From Plicaturopsis crispa FD-325 SS-3 (taxonomy: Eukaryota; Basidiomycota; Agaricomycetes; Amylocorticiales; Amylocorticiaceae), in assembly GCA_000827205.1 (NCBI GenBank), contig KN832563.1, positions 1,002,863 through 1,066,862 on the forward strand: DNA of 64,000 nucleotides. The letters run 5' to 3'. The translations under genes were made by a program, and so were the position numbers. The notes under the pieces were generated by a model, which made no database searches, was not told the origin of the DNA, and was given only the letters and a program-made list of their open reading frames with translations. Of this stretch, positions 1-13,000 are shown one piece after another. Position 1 is the first letter of the stretch. The number at the start of each line of letters is the position of its first letter.

Positions 1-796
1 ACCAGACGCCTCTCTGTTTCTGTTGGAGGGTGGTAGACATGCTTAAGTTGGTATGCAGTGATATTGGATACAGTCAACGCAGGCAATGCTCAGGGTATTT
101 ATCCTTCCACCCTACCTCTCACAATTATTAATGTACATAGTGTCCCCAGTAGTGTCCAGCTGTAATCCATGGATCGAGCGTATAACAGAGCTTGTACACT
201 GTGTTACTTACTCAGCCTGGCATGCTGCTCAACGCTGAGTCACCGACCTTCGGAGGGAGCGTAGGGAGCGGCGCCCGTATCGGAGTGGGTCACTTGTGGG
301 TCACACATGTACAACTTAACTGTACTGCATGTTGAATGCATGGGGTTTGGCAAATGTTACGACGTCTCCGGTAGCTGTCTTCATGGACAGTAGTTTTGTT
401 GTGACAGTGAAAGATATCGTTGACGTCGAAACGAACACCTTGAAAGGATTCGCGTCTGTCAACGCTCGAAGTGGGTCACAGCCGCGTGTCCTCATGCATC
501 ACTGCCGAGCGATGAGTGTACATCCGAAGCCTCTGCGAGCACGATTTCGCAATGCACCAGACATCGATCACCTCTCCCTAAGGCCTGACTTTGAAGGCAT
601 TCGTGACATCGTGTTATATTGTCAATATACAGGACATGATAATCGTGAACCATGATTCTACTCACGCAAGACCGTAACCCGGGCGTATCCACGCGGATGC
701 CCTAGACCTGGCAAGATAACTGGAAAATGACTAGCCATTACCCACCATTACACCGCAACGGCGACCCTAAACAAGATACCTCGGTCCATGGTCGCA
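1..796. other. Intergenic, no gene seen
   Basis: I see no open frame with recognisable protein features and no spliced gene on either strand. The right part is the 3' flank of the SLC35F-type gene, whose stop codon lies at 797-799 on the minus strand. Confidence 0.5.
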
Positions 797-2602
797 TCAC
801 ACGGCCTCGTCGCGACCAAGACTCGACACACCGGCGACGTTGTCTCCGGGGTGTTTCCGCCGCACATAGGCCGGCGCCTGCGGGTCCAATCGTCCCTGCT
901 CCTCCGCTACAGACACAGCCAGTGAGCCACGCGTCGGTCAAAAGGGATAGGGGACGTACGTGTCGCAGACCAAAAGTATATTATAAGCCCGATGATGACG
1001 ACGACGAACGAGGGGAAGTACAGCCAGAAGGGGGAGTAATGGAATAAGAATAGGCCTGGATATCGCGATCTCGTCATTAACACAACGCCCGGGGGAACGA
1101 TGCAGGGAGACGCTTACCGAATAAGAGGCCGTAGAAGTCGCTGGTGAGGAGGCTGATGTTGTAGTACGCGGAGGAGGCCGTGCGATAGATGAGGGGAGCA
1201 ACGGTGTATAGAATGAACATGGCTAGGAGATCGCGGAAGAGACGTCAGTCGGCGGGTAATCAGCGAGGTTGCATGGACATACCAGCCGTGTATGCAATGA
1301 TCAATCCAACTGGCACCGCAAGAAACATGTCAAACAGTGTAATCATAGCGGAGGAGGTGGAAGCGTAACGTACTCGTTGCACCGTTCCAAACAACCTGCG
1401 TCATTACGACGTGTTCGAGTCCGGCGGCTTGGATGCCATTGATAAGTGTGCCCCACATGCCCATTTGGCCGACGACCTATAGATTGCAAGGGGATACGAA
1501 TAAGCGACATACTTCAATGGACGGGAGACGCTGTAGGCTCACCTCGTAGAGGGGCCGTTTCCGCACGAAAAATTCTTCCGTTGCATTTGCTAGAGAAGTT
1601 TGTAATTAGTTTAGAGATGCAGTTGCCACCTGCTTGCTTAGGGGAATTTTTGATTGCGAGAGATACGCACTAAAGCCGTAGAGCGTAGCGCCCAATATCA
1701 TGAAGCCATCACCCATGCCTTTATTGAGCGCAGGGTAGTTTTTGTCGGTTAACATGTCCGAGGACACGAGCATCCCGAGACCACCGATGCATACAAGCAC
1801 GCCCTGCGGATAACAGTCAACGGCTGCAAGCGCCCAATCCAGGACGGGATGCTCACTAGGATCTGCGTCCAGTGATATTTGGGACGCATGTATACCCAAG
1901 AGAAGAACAGGCACACCGGGATCGCCCAGGCGTCAAGTAACATACACGAAAGTAGATCCGTATATTGATACGCCTGTGGAAGTGTCAAGAGTGTCAGTCC
2001 ACAGGCACGCAGAGTACGAAACAGGCACACGCACTTTCACCACGGTGAAGTTACCCTCCACGTCGCATGCAGCCAGGAAAAAGTCTGGAGAGAAAAAGAG
2101 TATCCCAAGTCAAGCGTTCAGAGTATGGCAACTTTTTGGACAGCAGTGTCGGAATTGGACGTACATTTCCAACCGTCCCGCAGGATCATCTCGGCCCATC
2201 CCTTGAAGCCATATTGATATATTGTGTACGGCGTGTATACGATGAATAGGGAGAAGTACCTAAATCGACATCGACATCGTTAGGGCTCTTCCTCTGACAC
2301 ATGGGCAGAAGCACATACAGGAAAAGCGTTTGTGTGGCTGGTAGAGCCCAACCTCGCTGCACCAGCTCCGTGGTCGTCACATTCGTACAGGTGATGCACA
2401 GCGAGACGACCTGGCCTGCGATAAGCGCAAAAACGAATCGTCGGGTCCACAAGCTGACGAAACGATGTTTGGCGCTCTTCGTGAATGCGCCTACAGAGGA
2501 ATAGTCGATGGGCGGGCGTTGGAGGATCTCGCCGCTCGCTGCGAGCTCGGGCTCATCCTGGCCAATAACGTAGTCGACACACTTGGTGTCACGATCAGAC
2601 AT
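797..2602 (-). CDS. SLC35F-type (DUF914) membrane transporter
   Basis: Predicted multi-pass transporter of the drug/metabolite superfamily, SLC35F1/F2/F6 group; the substrate is unknown. Eleven exons: 2319-2602, 2165-2259, 2035-2084, 1857-1973, 1671-1803, 1543-1589, 1374-1476, 1283-1309, 1118-1222, 960-1055, 797-906, giving 388 aa. Family signatures are VYTPYTIYQYGFKGW in exon 2, AYQYTDLLSCMLLDAWAIP in exon 4, LVCIGGLGMLVSSDMLTDKN in exon 5 and SAYYNISLLTSDFYGLLFG in exons 8-9. About ten hydrophobic segments fit the family, and the tail is hydrophilic. An in-frame ATG lies 33 bases upstream at 2635; I chose 2602 because the family has a short cytoplasmic N-terminus. All introns are 53-81 nt and phases agree throughout. 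Membrane location is inferred; it could be Golgi or plasma membrane. Confidence 0.9.
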
Positions 2603-3031
2603 CTCGTCGCTTGAGACTGTGCAAGTGAACGTCAAGCGTAGGACCGATTGAACGAACAGTCAAGGACTACGAAGTTTTTAAGGAGAAACTTGGCAGAGAC
2701 AAGCCCAAAGAGATCTCAAAAAAATATAGATCCGCCCACTGTCAAAACCGCGTGCAACAACTGCTAAAGATCTCAAGCTAGATCTGGCGCCGGCAGGCTC
2801 GTTCCTGTGGCGGATGTTTTTTCGTTCACAGATTATCTCAGTCTTAAGGATCTTGCCATAGCCGTTCAAAGTTCTGACGGACGAGATGTACTTAGGTCCC
2901 ATAGAGCTGTTTACTACCAGCCTCGCCTTCCTGGCCGAGTAAGCATAGCAGTTGTACACTGCTTCCGTTTGTTAAATACTTGTATTGAAGTAAGGGAAAG
3001 AGAACTTCAAAGTTCAGCGAGCGGCAAACGA
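2603..3031. other. Intergenic, 5' flank of the transporter gene
   Basis: No gene seen. The stretch separates the transporter start from the 3' end of the inverted CPS1 copy and presumably holds the transporter promoter. Confidence 0.45.
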
Positions 3032-4312
3032 CTACAGGCTTGTGGACTCGTCGGCGTTGAGGATCAACGTCGTGAAGAATCTGATCATCTCCAAGAACGA
3101 GTCCAACTCCAGGTCTACGCGCACGAGCACGTTAGCATATATTGCCAGCCTGAGCCATACCATCCAAAGAGGACTCACTTTCGTTCACAGTATGGACTCC
3201 ACCGGTCCCATCACCTTTCCCAGCATTGTGGTGATTGTACCGGAAGATGTGCTCTGTCAGCTTCCAATAGTACCTCGTGTCGGTGTTCCCGGACATGATG
3301 CCGGGTGCGACCGCGATATTGTCGCCCGTCGTCCCGCGGTGCGCGTTGTACGTCGCCTTGATCGTCCCGCTCAGCAGCGCGTACGCACTCGCCCCGGTGG
3401 GCGCCACCGGCGCCGGCTCGAGGCCCTTGTTGAACGCGTCGCTCAGCGTCAGCGCGCCGGCCTTTGGCGTGTCGTCGGAGACCTGCACGCCAAACGCGTT
3501 GTACGACAGGTTGTACGCCTTCGCTAGGGGCGCGAGGATAGACGCGTCGCACTCCTTTAGCGCGGCGAGCGCGTTCTGCGTGGCGATGCGGTCGTTGACG
3601 ACTGCCCAGGCCTCCTCCGGGAGCGCGTTCGTCTTGACGCTTCTTGACGCCGCAGCCGATGAGGTCGATAGCCTGCGTCGTGCCGGCAAGGCTCTTGAAT
3701 GATGAGCCTTGGAAGAAGTAGTCCTCGACGCGCTTCAATGCCGAGTCGGAAGTTGCGGAGTCCTTGATGGAGCGCTTGATATCCGCAGGCAGCCCAGCGG
3801 TGTGTGCAGCGAGGCACTGAACGGTTTCTTAGAGGGTGTGCCTCGGGCGAGGTGCGAGGGATTGGGTTGTTCTCCAGCTTCACGAGTAGGGCGGCTAGGA
3901 TGCCGATGTCAGTGTGCGAGGGGGCAGACTCGAGTGGGCGCTTGGCGCAGATACTTGGACGTGAGTATCGTAGTAGCCCTTCTCACCAACGCCGGGGGTG
4001 GCGATGATCGAGCCGAATAGAGTCTCGCCGAAGCTAGAGCCTTCATCCACGAAGAGCGCAGCAGAGTTCTCGCCATAAGTTTTCTCCAGATACGTGCCCA
4101 AAGTATGAGCATCCTGTCAGAGAATGAATCAATTGCTATATGCATGCAACAGTATGCCTACGTACCTGCAACCCAGACGCCTCCTCGTCGAATCCGGAGG
4201 CAAGCATATATAACCGTGTCAATGCGTGGCCGCATGGGGACCAAGTTCGCCCCCAGCAGGCCCGGGGACTCGAACCAGGAGAAGATACAGCTGACCTACA
4301 TATTTGAGGAGC
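3032..4312 (-). pseudogene. Truncated inverted copy of carboxypeptidase S (M20)
   Basis: A 5'-truncated, broken copy of the CPS1-like gene at 4770-6801, in opposite orientation. The last exon (3032-3114, 83 nt) has the same length and nearly the same sequence as the last exon of that gene. The intron before it also matches almost base for base, so the duplication is recent. Exon 5 carries a 10-nt tandem duplication near 3649 that breaks the frame after the AIDLIG segment. A second frame change near 3900 destroys the PPAHTS segment, and the conserved APGGHSS reads APSAHSS. Similarity fades out near 4290-4312, inside exon 4, so the N-terminus, membrane anchor and first metal-binding motif are absent. 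No functional peptidase is expected. A short remnant protein could still be translated, but I consider that unlikely. Confidence 0.85.
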
Positions 4313-4769
4313 CATGTTGACTTATCTTATGACCACTATGTTAGCACATACACACAGTGAGATAGAACATATCTAGTAAAGCAGGAAGATTTGGAGACAA
4401 CCTTGAAGTATTTGAACTTAGAAGGGCCGTGACGCCGCGGAGTTTATTTTCATGTACCACCACGTGTACTCCGATACGATTTGCGGCGTGGCAAACTTGA
4501 CCGGGCTGGGGAAATTACGAGCTGCGATCCACCATCTCTTCAAATTTGCCGCAGTCTACATAGTCCTTTATAGTGATACTCGGGTTGCTCGGGCAATAGG
4601 GAACAGCAATTCTATCGTAAAAGGTGCAACGATATCTCGCTGCGCGGCATGTGGACGGTATCTCGCCACCAACGTTAGCGGATCAAGCGCTATGCATCGA
4701 AGAGATTGCGCAATAAACTGAATATAAGTCAGCCTTCCAGAGTCTCACAGCTCAACCACAACGCCCACG
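4313..4769. other. Intergenic, promoter region of first CPS1 gene
   Basis: No gene seen. A TATA-like AATATAAG lies at about 4720-4727, some 45 bases before the start codon. It also contains the breakpoint of the inverted copy. Confidence 0.4.
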
Positions 4770-6801
4770 ATGTCCCTCCAAGAGAAGGACCAGTTCGCCG
4801 ACGAAAAGGTGGCCAAGTCCGACATTGCAGAGATTCCCTCTCCCGTAGTCGCGAACCAGCCCCAGCCCGATAACGCTCGGGGAAAACGGATCTGGAAAGT
4901 CGTCATCGCATGTTTACTGCTCCGAATCCTTTGGGTATACGACTCTGGCTCCCAAGGCTCGAGCGTTGACGTTGGGGACCTGTGCCCGCAAGCCACCGAG
5001 CTCACGCCTGTGAAGAATGGGGAACTATGGGCTAAGCTGGGTGCAACATACGAGACCAAGGGTTTCGCAGACAGGGCGGTTGAATGGCTGGGTGGTGCAG
5101 TCCGTGTTCCGTGAGTATGATCACCTTCGTGTGTATAGCTTATCCTGACTGCCGTTCAGAACAGAGTCCTTCGACAGTATGGACCCCGTTGGCGTCGACC
5201 CGCGCTGGGAGGCGTTCGGGCCTTTCCATGACTATCTCCTCAAGGCATTCCCACTCGTGTATGTGGAGTTATGCCGCAAACTAGCCGTTGACTGACTCTG
5301 TGTAGCCACTCGACGCTGGAGCTCACCAAAGTGAACACTTGGGGCCTCGTCTACGTCTGGAAGGGTTCCGATGCGTCCTTGAAACCACTGCTTCTTGCAG
5401 CTCACCAAGGTATGCAGAAAGCCGTTACGAGTCTTCCTCGATACTGATTTATCTTCGCAGACGTGGTCCCTGTGCATCCCAGCACTGTGGGTGACTGGGT
5501 GCACCCGCCTTACTCTGGCTACTTTGACGGCGAGCGCATCTGGGGCCGCGGCTCCTCAGATGACAAATCTGGCCTTATTGGTATCTTCTCCACGTTTGAG
5601 TCGCTACTCGAGGCGAACTTTGTCCCCACGCGCACCGTGATACTCGCCTCCGGATTCGACGAGGAGGCGTCAGGGCTACACGTACGTATGCGCATTGCCG
5701 GAGGTCACACAGTAGCTAACTATCTCACAGGGCGCGCAAACCCTAGGCGTGTACCTTGAGGAGACGTACGGCGAGAACTTCGCGGCGCTTCTCGTGGATG
5801 AAGGCTCTGGTTTCGGCGAGACATTCGGCTCGATCATTGCTACCCCCGGCGTTGGCGAAAAGGGCTACTACGATACTCACGTCCAAGTATCTGCGCCAGG
5901 CGGCCACTCGAGCATCCCCCCTGCACACACAAGCATCGGCATCCTGGCTGCACTACTCGTCAAGCTCGAGAGCAGCCCAATCCCTGCGCACCTCGCTCGC
6001 GGCACACCACTCTACGAAACCGTTCAGTGCCTCGCTGCCCACACCGCTGACCTGCCCGCGGGCATCAAGCGCTCCATCAAGGACTCTGCCACATCTGACT
6101 CGGCGTTGAAGCACGTCGAGGAATACTTTTTCCAAAACCCATCATTCAAGAGCCTCGCCGGCACGACGCAGGCTATCGATCTCATCGGCGGCGGCGTCAA
6201 GACGAATGCGCTCCCGGAGGAGGCCTGGGCGGTCGTCAACCACCGCATCGCCACGCAGAGCTCGCTCGCCGCTCTGAAGGAGCGCGACGCGTCCGTCCTC
6301 GCGCCCCTCGCGGAGGCGTTCAACCTGTCGTACAACGCATTCGGCGTGCAGATCTCCGACGACTCGGCGAAGGCCGGCTCGCTGACGCTGAGCGACGCGT
6401 TTAACAAGGGTCTCGAGCCCGCGCCGGTGGCGCCCACCGGAGCGAGTGCGTACGCGTTGCTGAGTGGGACGATCAAGGCGACGTACAATGCGCACCGCGG
6501 GACGACGGGCGACAATATTGCTGTGGCACCGGGCATCATGTCCGGGAACACCGACACGAGGTACTACTGGAAGCTGACGGAGCACATCTTCCGGTACAAT
6601 CACCACAATGCTGGTAAAGGTGATGGAAACGGTGGAGTCCATACTGTGAACGAAAGTGAGTCCCCTTTGGATGGTGTGGCTCAGCTGGCAATATATGCTA
6701 ACGTGCTCGTGCGCGTAGACCTGGAGTTGGACTCGTTCTTGGAGATGATCAGATTCTTCACGACGTTGATCCTCAACGCCGACGAGTCGACGACGCTGTA
6801 G
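4770..6801 (+). CDS. CPS1: Carboxypeptidase S-like M20 peptidase, copy A
   Basis: Predicted zinc-dependent Gly-X carboxypeptidase of family M20, acting in the vacuole on small peptides. Exons 4770-5110, 5160-5258, 5306-5409, 5461-5681, 5731-6655, 6719-6801 encode 590 aa; yeast Cps1 is about 576 aa. A short N-terminal tail is followed by one hydrophobic segment near residues 43-55, as expected for a type II vacuolar membrane precursor. Metal-site motifs are AAHQDVVPV (His180, Asp182), GRGSSDDKSG (Asp215/216) and GFDEEASG (Glu249/250). The dimer-domain APGGHSSIPPAH and the late APGIMSGNTDTRYYW are also present. Copy B follows in tandem after 626 bases with every intron at the same position. The inverted fragment upstream derives from this copy. 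A duplicated pair may reflect dosage or specialised peptide use, which is inference. Confidence 0.93.
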
Positions 6802-7427
6802 TCCTTTCCCGAAGACAATCTATCTAAATGTATAACTGTGGAATATATCCGTGACATTCTTGCTCTGTTTGTCGCTGACGCATGGGGCCGCGAGGTTTGA
6901 ATATTGTGAACGCGCGCTGTATACTTGGCCAGCTGCCACGTCCTGTCAATGGGCGGCAGAGTTTCTGAGGAGCGGGCTCATTTCCTACAAAAACATCTGC
7001 CTGTTATTTTGTGTTGTCGCGCGACGCGAACTTCTCGTTTCCTTCTTAGCGTCGCTGCGAAACCGTTCCTGTAGCCTTCTGTAGCCTTGGAGCCGTAGAA
7101 GCGAATTGGAACCGAACTCGCCAGTAGCTGGTAGCATGTTGCTAGCATGCCTCGTAACTTAACTTCAACTTTCAAGTGAGTGCTGACAGTACTAAGTACA
7201 AGCTTGAACGGTCCTGACTGCTCAAAATCTTTCTCCTTACTTCCATCCTTGCATCACAGGACACAGGAGACAGGACACAGGACACAGGCGAACAGCGAGA
7301 CAAGCAGCGAGCGCATCTGCCTCCGACACCGCGCGCTCTGCGATAGACTTCAACGGAGACACCGTGACAAGTAGGGCGACATCCTCCTGTCGTCCTTCGA
7401 GGTCAAACGCGCACGTCCGTTGAAGAA
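6802..7427. other. Intergenic between tandem CPS1 genes
   Basis: No gene seen. It contains a short imperfect tandem repeat of (GA)CACAG(G) units around 7258-7290, likely simple-sequence DNA in the promoter or 5' UTR of copy B. Confidence 0.45.
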
Positions 7428-9511
7428 ATGGGTAGAATGGCCCACGAGCAGGACAAGATGACCGTCGAGAAGAGCAACACGTCCGTCAAGCAAGGCGACA
7501 TGGCCGCCGAGACGGACAAGTCAAACAGGAACGTCCTAGAGATACCTTCTCCCGCAATAGCAAACCAGCCTCCGCGTAAATTGGCCAACATGGGCCTACG
7601 CGTGTTTATCCAGTTGTTATGCGTGACGACGCTAGTCCGATTGACGTGGGACGCGTCTCACCCGAACTTCGACGACGGGGCGCTGTGCCCGCAAGCCGCC
7701 GAGCTCGCGCCTGTGAAGAATGGGGATCTGTGGGCTAAGCTGGGGGCAACATATGAGACCAAGGATTTCGCGAACAAGGCGGTCGAATGGCTGGGTGGTG
7801 CCGTCCGCGTTCCGTGCGTATGCTTGCGCTGCATGTCGGCGCCATATCCTGACTCTCATTCAGAACAGAGTCGTTTGACATCATGGGCCCAGTTGGCGTC
7901 GATCCGCGCTGGGAGGCGTTCGAGCTCTTGCACGACTACCTCTTAGAAGCGTTTCCACTGGTGTATGTAGAAACATACGCTGAACCGGCCATTAACTGAT
8001 TCTGTGCAGGCACTCGACGCTGGAGCTCACGAAAGTGAACACTTATGGCCTCGTGTACGTGTGGAAGGGATCTGATGCATCCCTGAAGCCCGTCCTTCTC
8101 GCGGCTCACCAGGGTATGTACGCAGCAAAATGTGACAATAGTTTTTTTGAACTGATGTATTTCCATAGACGTAGTGCCTGTGGATCCCAGCACGGTAAAT
8201 GATTGGGCTCATCCACCCTACTCTGGCTACTTTGACGGCGAGCGTATCTGGGGCCGTGGATCCTTAGACGACAAATCAGGTCTCATTGGCATTCTGGCTG
8301 CGTTCGAGTCCCTGCTCGAGGCCGAATTTGTCCCCACGCGCCCCGTGATACTCGCCTCCGGATTCGACGAGGAGTCGACAGGACTGGAGGTGCGTACGCG
8401 TATCATCCCTGTCAACGCGGTACATTGATATCGTTTCTGACAGGGCGCCAAAGCGCTGAGCACGTATCTGGAGAAAGCATATGGCGAGAACTTTGCTGCG
8501 CTCTTGGTAGACGAAGGTGCCGAGTTTAGTGAACAGTTTGGCTCGATTATCGCGATGCCCGCGATTGGGGAGAAGGGCTACTTGGATACACGCATCCAGG
8601 TCTCTGCGCCGGGCGGACACTCGAGTATTCCTCCTGCGCACACAAGCATCGGCATCCTGGCTGCACTACTCGTCAAGCTCGAGAGCAACCCGATTCCTGC
8701 GCACCTCGCCCGGGGCACACCGCTTTACGAAACCGTCCAGTGCCTCGCCGCACACACCGCCGAGCTGCCTACGGAAATTAAGAGCGCCATCAAGAACTCC
8801 GCCTGGTCCGACCTCGCTCTGAAGCGTGTCGAGGCATACTTCTTCAAAGACGCGGCATTCAAGAGCCTCGCCGGTACGACGCAGGCGATCGACCTCGTTG
8901 GCGGCGGCGTCAAGACAAATGCGCTCCCGGAGGAGGCGTGGGCGGTCGTCAACCACCGCATCGCGACGCAAAGCTCGGTCGCCGCGCTCAAAAAACGTCA
9001 CTCGTCCGTCCTAGCGCCCCTTGCGGAGGCGTACAACTTGTCATATACAGCCTTCGGCTTGCAGGTCTCCGACGACTCAGCGAAGGCGGGCGCACTGACG
9101 GTGGATGCGTTCGGCGCGGGCCTCGAACCGGCGCCTATCTCGCCTACGGGAGGGGGTGCGTATGCGCTCCTGAGCGGGACCATCAAAGCAACGTACAACG
9201 CGCACCGCGGGTTGTCTGGCGACAATATTGCTGTGGCGCCTGGTGTTATGTCGGGGAACACCGATACGCAGTTCTACTGGCGGCTGACGGAGAATATCTT
9301 CCGGTACAATCACCAGAATGCGGGCAAGGGCGATGTGCTGGACGGCATCCACACCGTGAACGAATGTGAGTTCATTTCGACGGCGGCGTGGTTAGCGATG
9401 TCTCCGAACTGATTTGGCATGTGCGCAGCTTTGACGCTGGACTCGTTCTTGGAGATGATTAGGTTCTTCACGACGTTGATACTCAACGCTGATGAGTCGA
9501 CGACGTTGTGA
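7428..9511 (+). CDS. CPS1: Carboxypeptidase S-like M20 peptidase, copy B
   Basis: Second complete paralogue of the vacuolar M20 carboxypeptidase. Exons 7428-7813, 7864-7962, 8010-8113, 8169-8389, 8444-9365, 9429-9511 encode 604 aa. Every intron is in the same position and phase as in copy A, but intron sequences have diverged, so this duplication is older than the one that made the inverted fragment. A hydrophobic anchor, VFIQLLCVTTLVRLTW, lies near residues 62-77. The metal-site motifs are kept: AAHQDVVPV, GRGSLDDKSG, GFDEESTG, APGGHSSIPPAH, APGVMSGNTDT. The start used is the first ATG; another in-frame ATG three codons later (7437) is equally possible. A distinct role from copy A cannot be read from sequence. 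Confidence 0.92.
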
Positions 9512-10079
9512 GCGCTTGTCGTGGGGGTGACTCACGCACTTGCTGTCGAATGTGTTAGTGGCGTTCCGTCTCGCAGTCGTTGACATGCGGGTTACTTGAC
9601 AACGTCCTACGCGATGGAGGTGCGCTTCCGTCCTTTGTGTCCTTGCACCGCATCCAACGCCGATTGTCATTCATCCTACCTCGTGTACCCTAGGGTGCAT
9701 TGGCTCTGAGGCAGTCCATCTTGCGTTCGTTGCATACAACCAATCAATTCTTGTCGCGCCCCCGCTGAATTTCTTGTACTTATAGAGAACATAGCTGCGT
9801 ATGCGTACTACATATCCACTCGCTATACACACCGAACTACTTTACATTACAGTGTATATGCCCCGTGTCGCATGGACATACTTGAAGCAACCATTTATTC
9901 AATATTTGCCTTCGCTCGAAGTTACTGCAGTGAGTTTGATCACGGCGTTCTGCGGTGTACCACTGGCAGCAAAACCAGATATGAACGGGAATAATACAAT
10001 GGGGAGGCCAGAGCACACTAGGTACAGTATCAGAAATAATGTATGCCAGACGGGGGTGAGGGTATGAGTGAACCACTAT
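9512..10079. other. Intergenic, convergent 3' ends
   Basis: No gene seen between the 3' ends of CPS1 copy B and the symplekin gene. Confidence 0.45.
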
Positions 10080-13000
10080 CTACGCTGGAGAGGCCACCCC
10101 CTCGCTGGTGGCAGGAGGCGTTTGCGGCGCGGCAGCATCGTCCCCAAAAATATCCAAAAACCCTGCCACCCTCGCTTTGTTGCCCGCTTTCTTCATCACA
10201 TAGTCCCGCAGCCCGCTCTTCAAGCTGGGCTGCTTGTCCACGAGCTCGCGCAGTTGATCTTTCGGTAGCTGGAGAAGAGCTCCGAACGAGGCTGGTGCGA
10301 TCACCTTGGCGCAGCGGATGAACCCTTCCCATAATGGAGGGTTGGTCCAGATCTTCTTTGTGATGAGACGGGAAAGCAGGGTCGTCGATACAAATCCAAC
10401 GAGGGATTTGTAAGTCGTTACTGCTTGTATAACCTAGGCATATCATCCTCGGTCAGTGTTTAGCTTCTGCATATCAGATTAACCACGAAATCTAACCGTT
10501 CGAAGGAATAGGACAGGTAGGACAGGCTCATCCACGATCTGTTGCATTACAACGGCGAGGATCTCGGAGCGGTATACATCCGTCATTGAGAAGCATATTC
10601 CGATAGCTGATGATGATAAATTTAGATGAATACTGAACCCATGTACGCCAGTACATACCTTCGATAGCGCTCTTGAGCCCAATCTCTTTCTCGGACTCGT
10701 GGAGAAGTACCATCAGCTCCGCCGGAGTGAGGAGCTCGCTCTGCCGCACGCGCGGGAGATTCGAACTGACACTCCCAAAGGACTGCGGAGGTGTAGTGAC
10801 AATCGAGCTGAACACAGAGCGAACGAGGTTCTTAGGCTCGCTTTGCCCGTTTAGGATGGATACAATTCTTGGTAGATGCCTCATAATATCTGGCTTGTCC
10901 ATCTCGGCGATGATGGGAATGAGGAATCGCGCGTCGAGGTCGCGCTCGTTGATGAGTCCCTTGATGAGCGCGACCAACTGTGAGCTTGGTCGCCCTTGCT
11001 CGGTGAAGATAGTGAGCACGCGCAATGCGAGCGATTCGGCACCAGGTGGACATGTCCGCATGAGCGTCAATAGTTTACCATGACTCGAGCCGAGAGACTT
11101 GATGAGAGCGGTAATGAGCTGCTGTATGGCTTCCTGCACTGTGACATCCATTTGGGCATACGCCGTGAATATCCTGATCCATGCGAAATTAGTAGTTAGA
11201 ACTCTGCACAATTAGAGGACAGAACTTACTCGTCGAGGAACTCGGGCACCTTGACTGATAGCACAAACAGAAGCTCTACATGTTGCAAGACGTGTTCCTT
11301 CCGTGCTGGCAGTGCGATCTGGTCCGGCAAGTATGGTGTCTGCCTAACATCCTCTGCAGGGAGTTGGCCATCTTCCATGTTCTCGTCCTCGCCGTCGCCG
11401 GTGCGCTCCGCCTTCGGCTCAATCGGCGGACGTAGCTGGAGCTTGCGAAGCATTGCCAGAGCGAAGTCGCGCACCAGGCCATCCATAGGTTGGAGATCCG
11501 GGACCCATCGCTTGACGGTGATGATCGCCGCTCCTCGAGTAACTTTCTCTGGATGATAACGCTCAAGTCAGGCAATGTCCTTCGCGAGAAAGGAGGACAG
11601 ACGCACCGGGGTGCGTAGTTAGTTCTAGTAATATCGCCACCGCTTCATTTCGTAACGATGGCCGCTGAATTGCGAAGTCCCGCAAGGTGGTGAAACCAAC
11701 TTGCATTCTGGCACCGGAAATGAATTGCAGCTCAGACGAGGAGAATGTATGACGTACCGATCGGCATCCACGCAGAGGTCACGAAGCAAACTCATGACGT
11801 CCTGTGGAACAGAAGGCAAGTCGAGCAAAAATCGCGGAAATGTTCGATCCCTTCCATCTAAGAGAGCTTCGTAGGAGACGACTATTTGGTTGAGCCATGT
11901 ATCATAGTTTGGCCGCTACATGCAATAGGCCATTCAGTAAGGGTTGGTTGAGGGCGTAGCGCGGGAGACCATACCCAATTAGGATCCTTTTGAAGACGTA
12001 TCCGATCGTTATACCATTCCTCGTTCATCCACGTCGTAGCAAGGCTCACTCTGTGAAGACATACGTCAGTGCCAAATGGCGATATTCGTCGAAAATAAGA
12101 GGCTTACCGGCCAGGGAAATCGGCCATGATGTACTCGCAAAGCGTTTGCCTTAGTTTGTCTTGTCTGTCGTAAAACCCTGTTTCCAGTGCCATCTCTTCG
12201 TCCGGCCCTTTGGAGGCTTCGTCGCCACCCTGCGTGTCGGGTGAAGGAGGCTCCGCGACTCGTGTGATCATCCGAACCAACAGTAGCATCCACACATCCG
12301 ATCCCGGAGCCTTGTCTGACGAATAGTCAGAGGAAGACAGCTCATTTGACTCACTCCATATTCGGTCAATGGAGTTTTTGATGAGCCCGGCGCGTTCGTC
12401 GTCAGAAAGTTCCTTGGGTGGCGGTAACTTGAAATCTATGAGTTTGAGATCCAAGGGCCCTGAATCAGCGGCGTCAGCTCCGCCGCTCTGGCTATCCGGC
12501 TGGACGTCTCCGGATAACTACAGTATACACATCATATTCAGCACAGGAGAACAATCTTGAATGACAATACTAACCTCGTAGTTGATTCGGTCGGGCTCAT
12601 ATTCAAGCTCGTCCTCGTCAATATCCATCTTCAACGGATCTAGTGGCTCCTCCTTGACAGCTGGCGCCACAGGGGGAGGTGCAGGGGCAGGGGCCGCTGC
12701 CGGCGCTGTTTTAGAGCTGCTAGCAACTGGAGCTGGCTCCGCCGGAGCTGGTGTAGATATTGTGGGTTGGACATTCCTAACGACGTTACTATGACGGTAT
12801 GCCTGGACGAGCCCAGTAAGTGCTGGCTCTGTAAATGCCTGTAGATTTGCTACTATGAGCTCTGTGATAAGAGCTGCAGGTAACGAGGTAAAATCGAAGC
12901 CCGCGAGGAACGACGCGGACGTGCTGGCAGCCGGATTCTGGTCAATTTTGGGGCGCTTGGAAGCAGACGCCTCCTCGTTTGAGGCGGACGATGGCCGTTT

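Noticed and set aside
6024-6557. 177-codon open frame antisense to CPS1 copy A
   Set aside because: It is the reverse complement of well-conserved peptidase exon 5, and the same shadow recurs antisense to the other copies.
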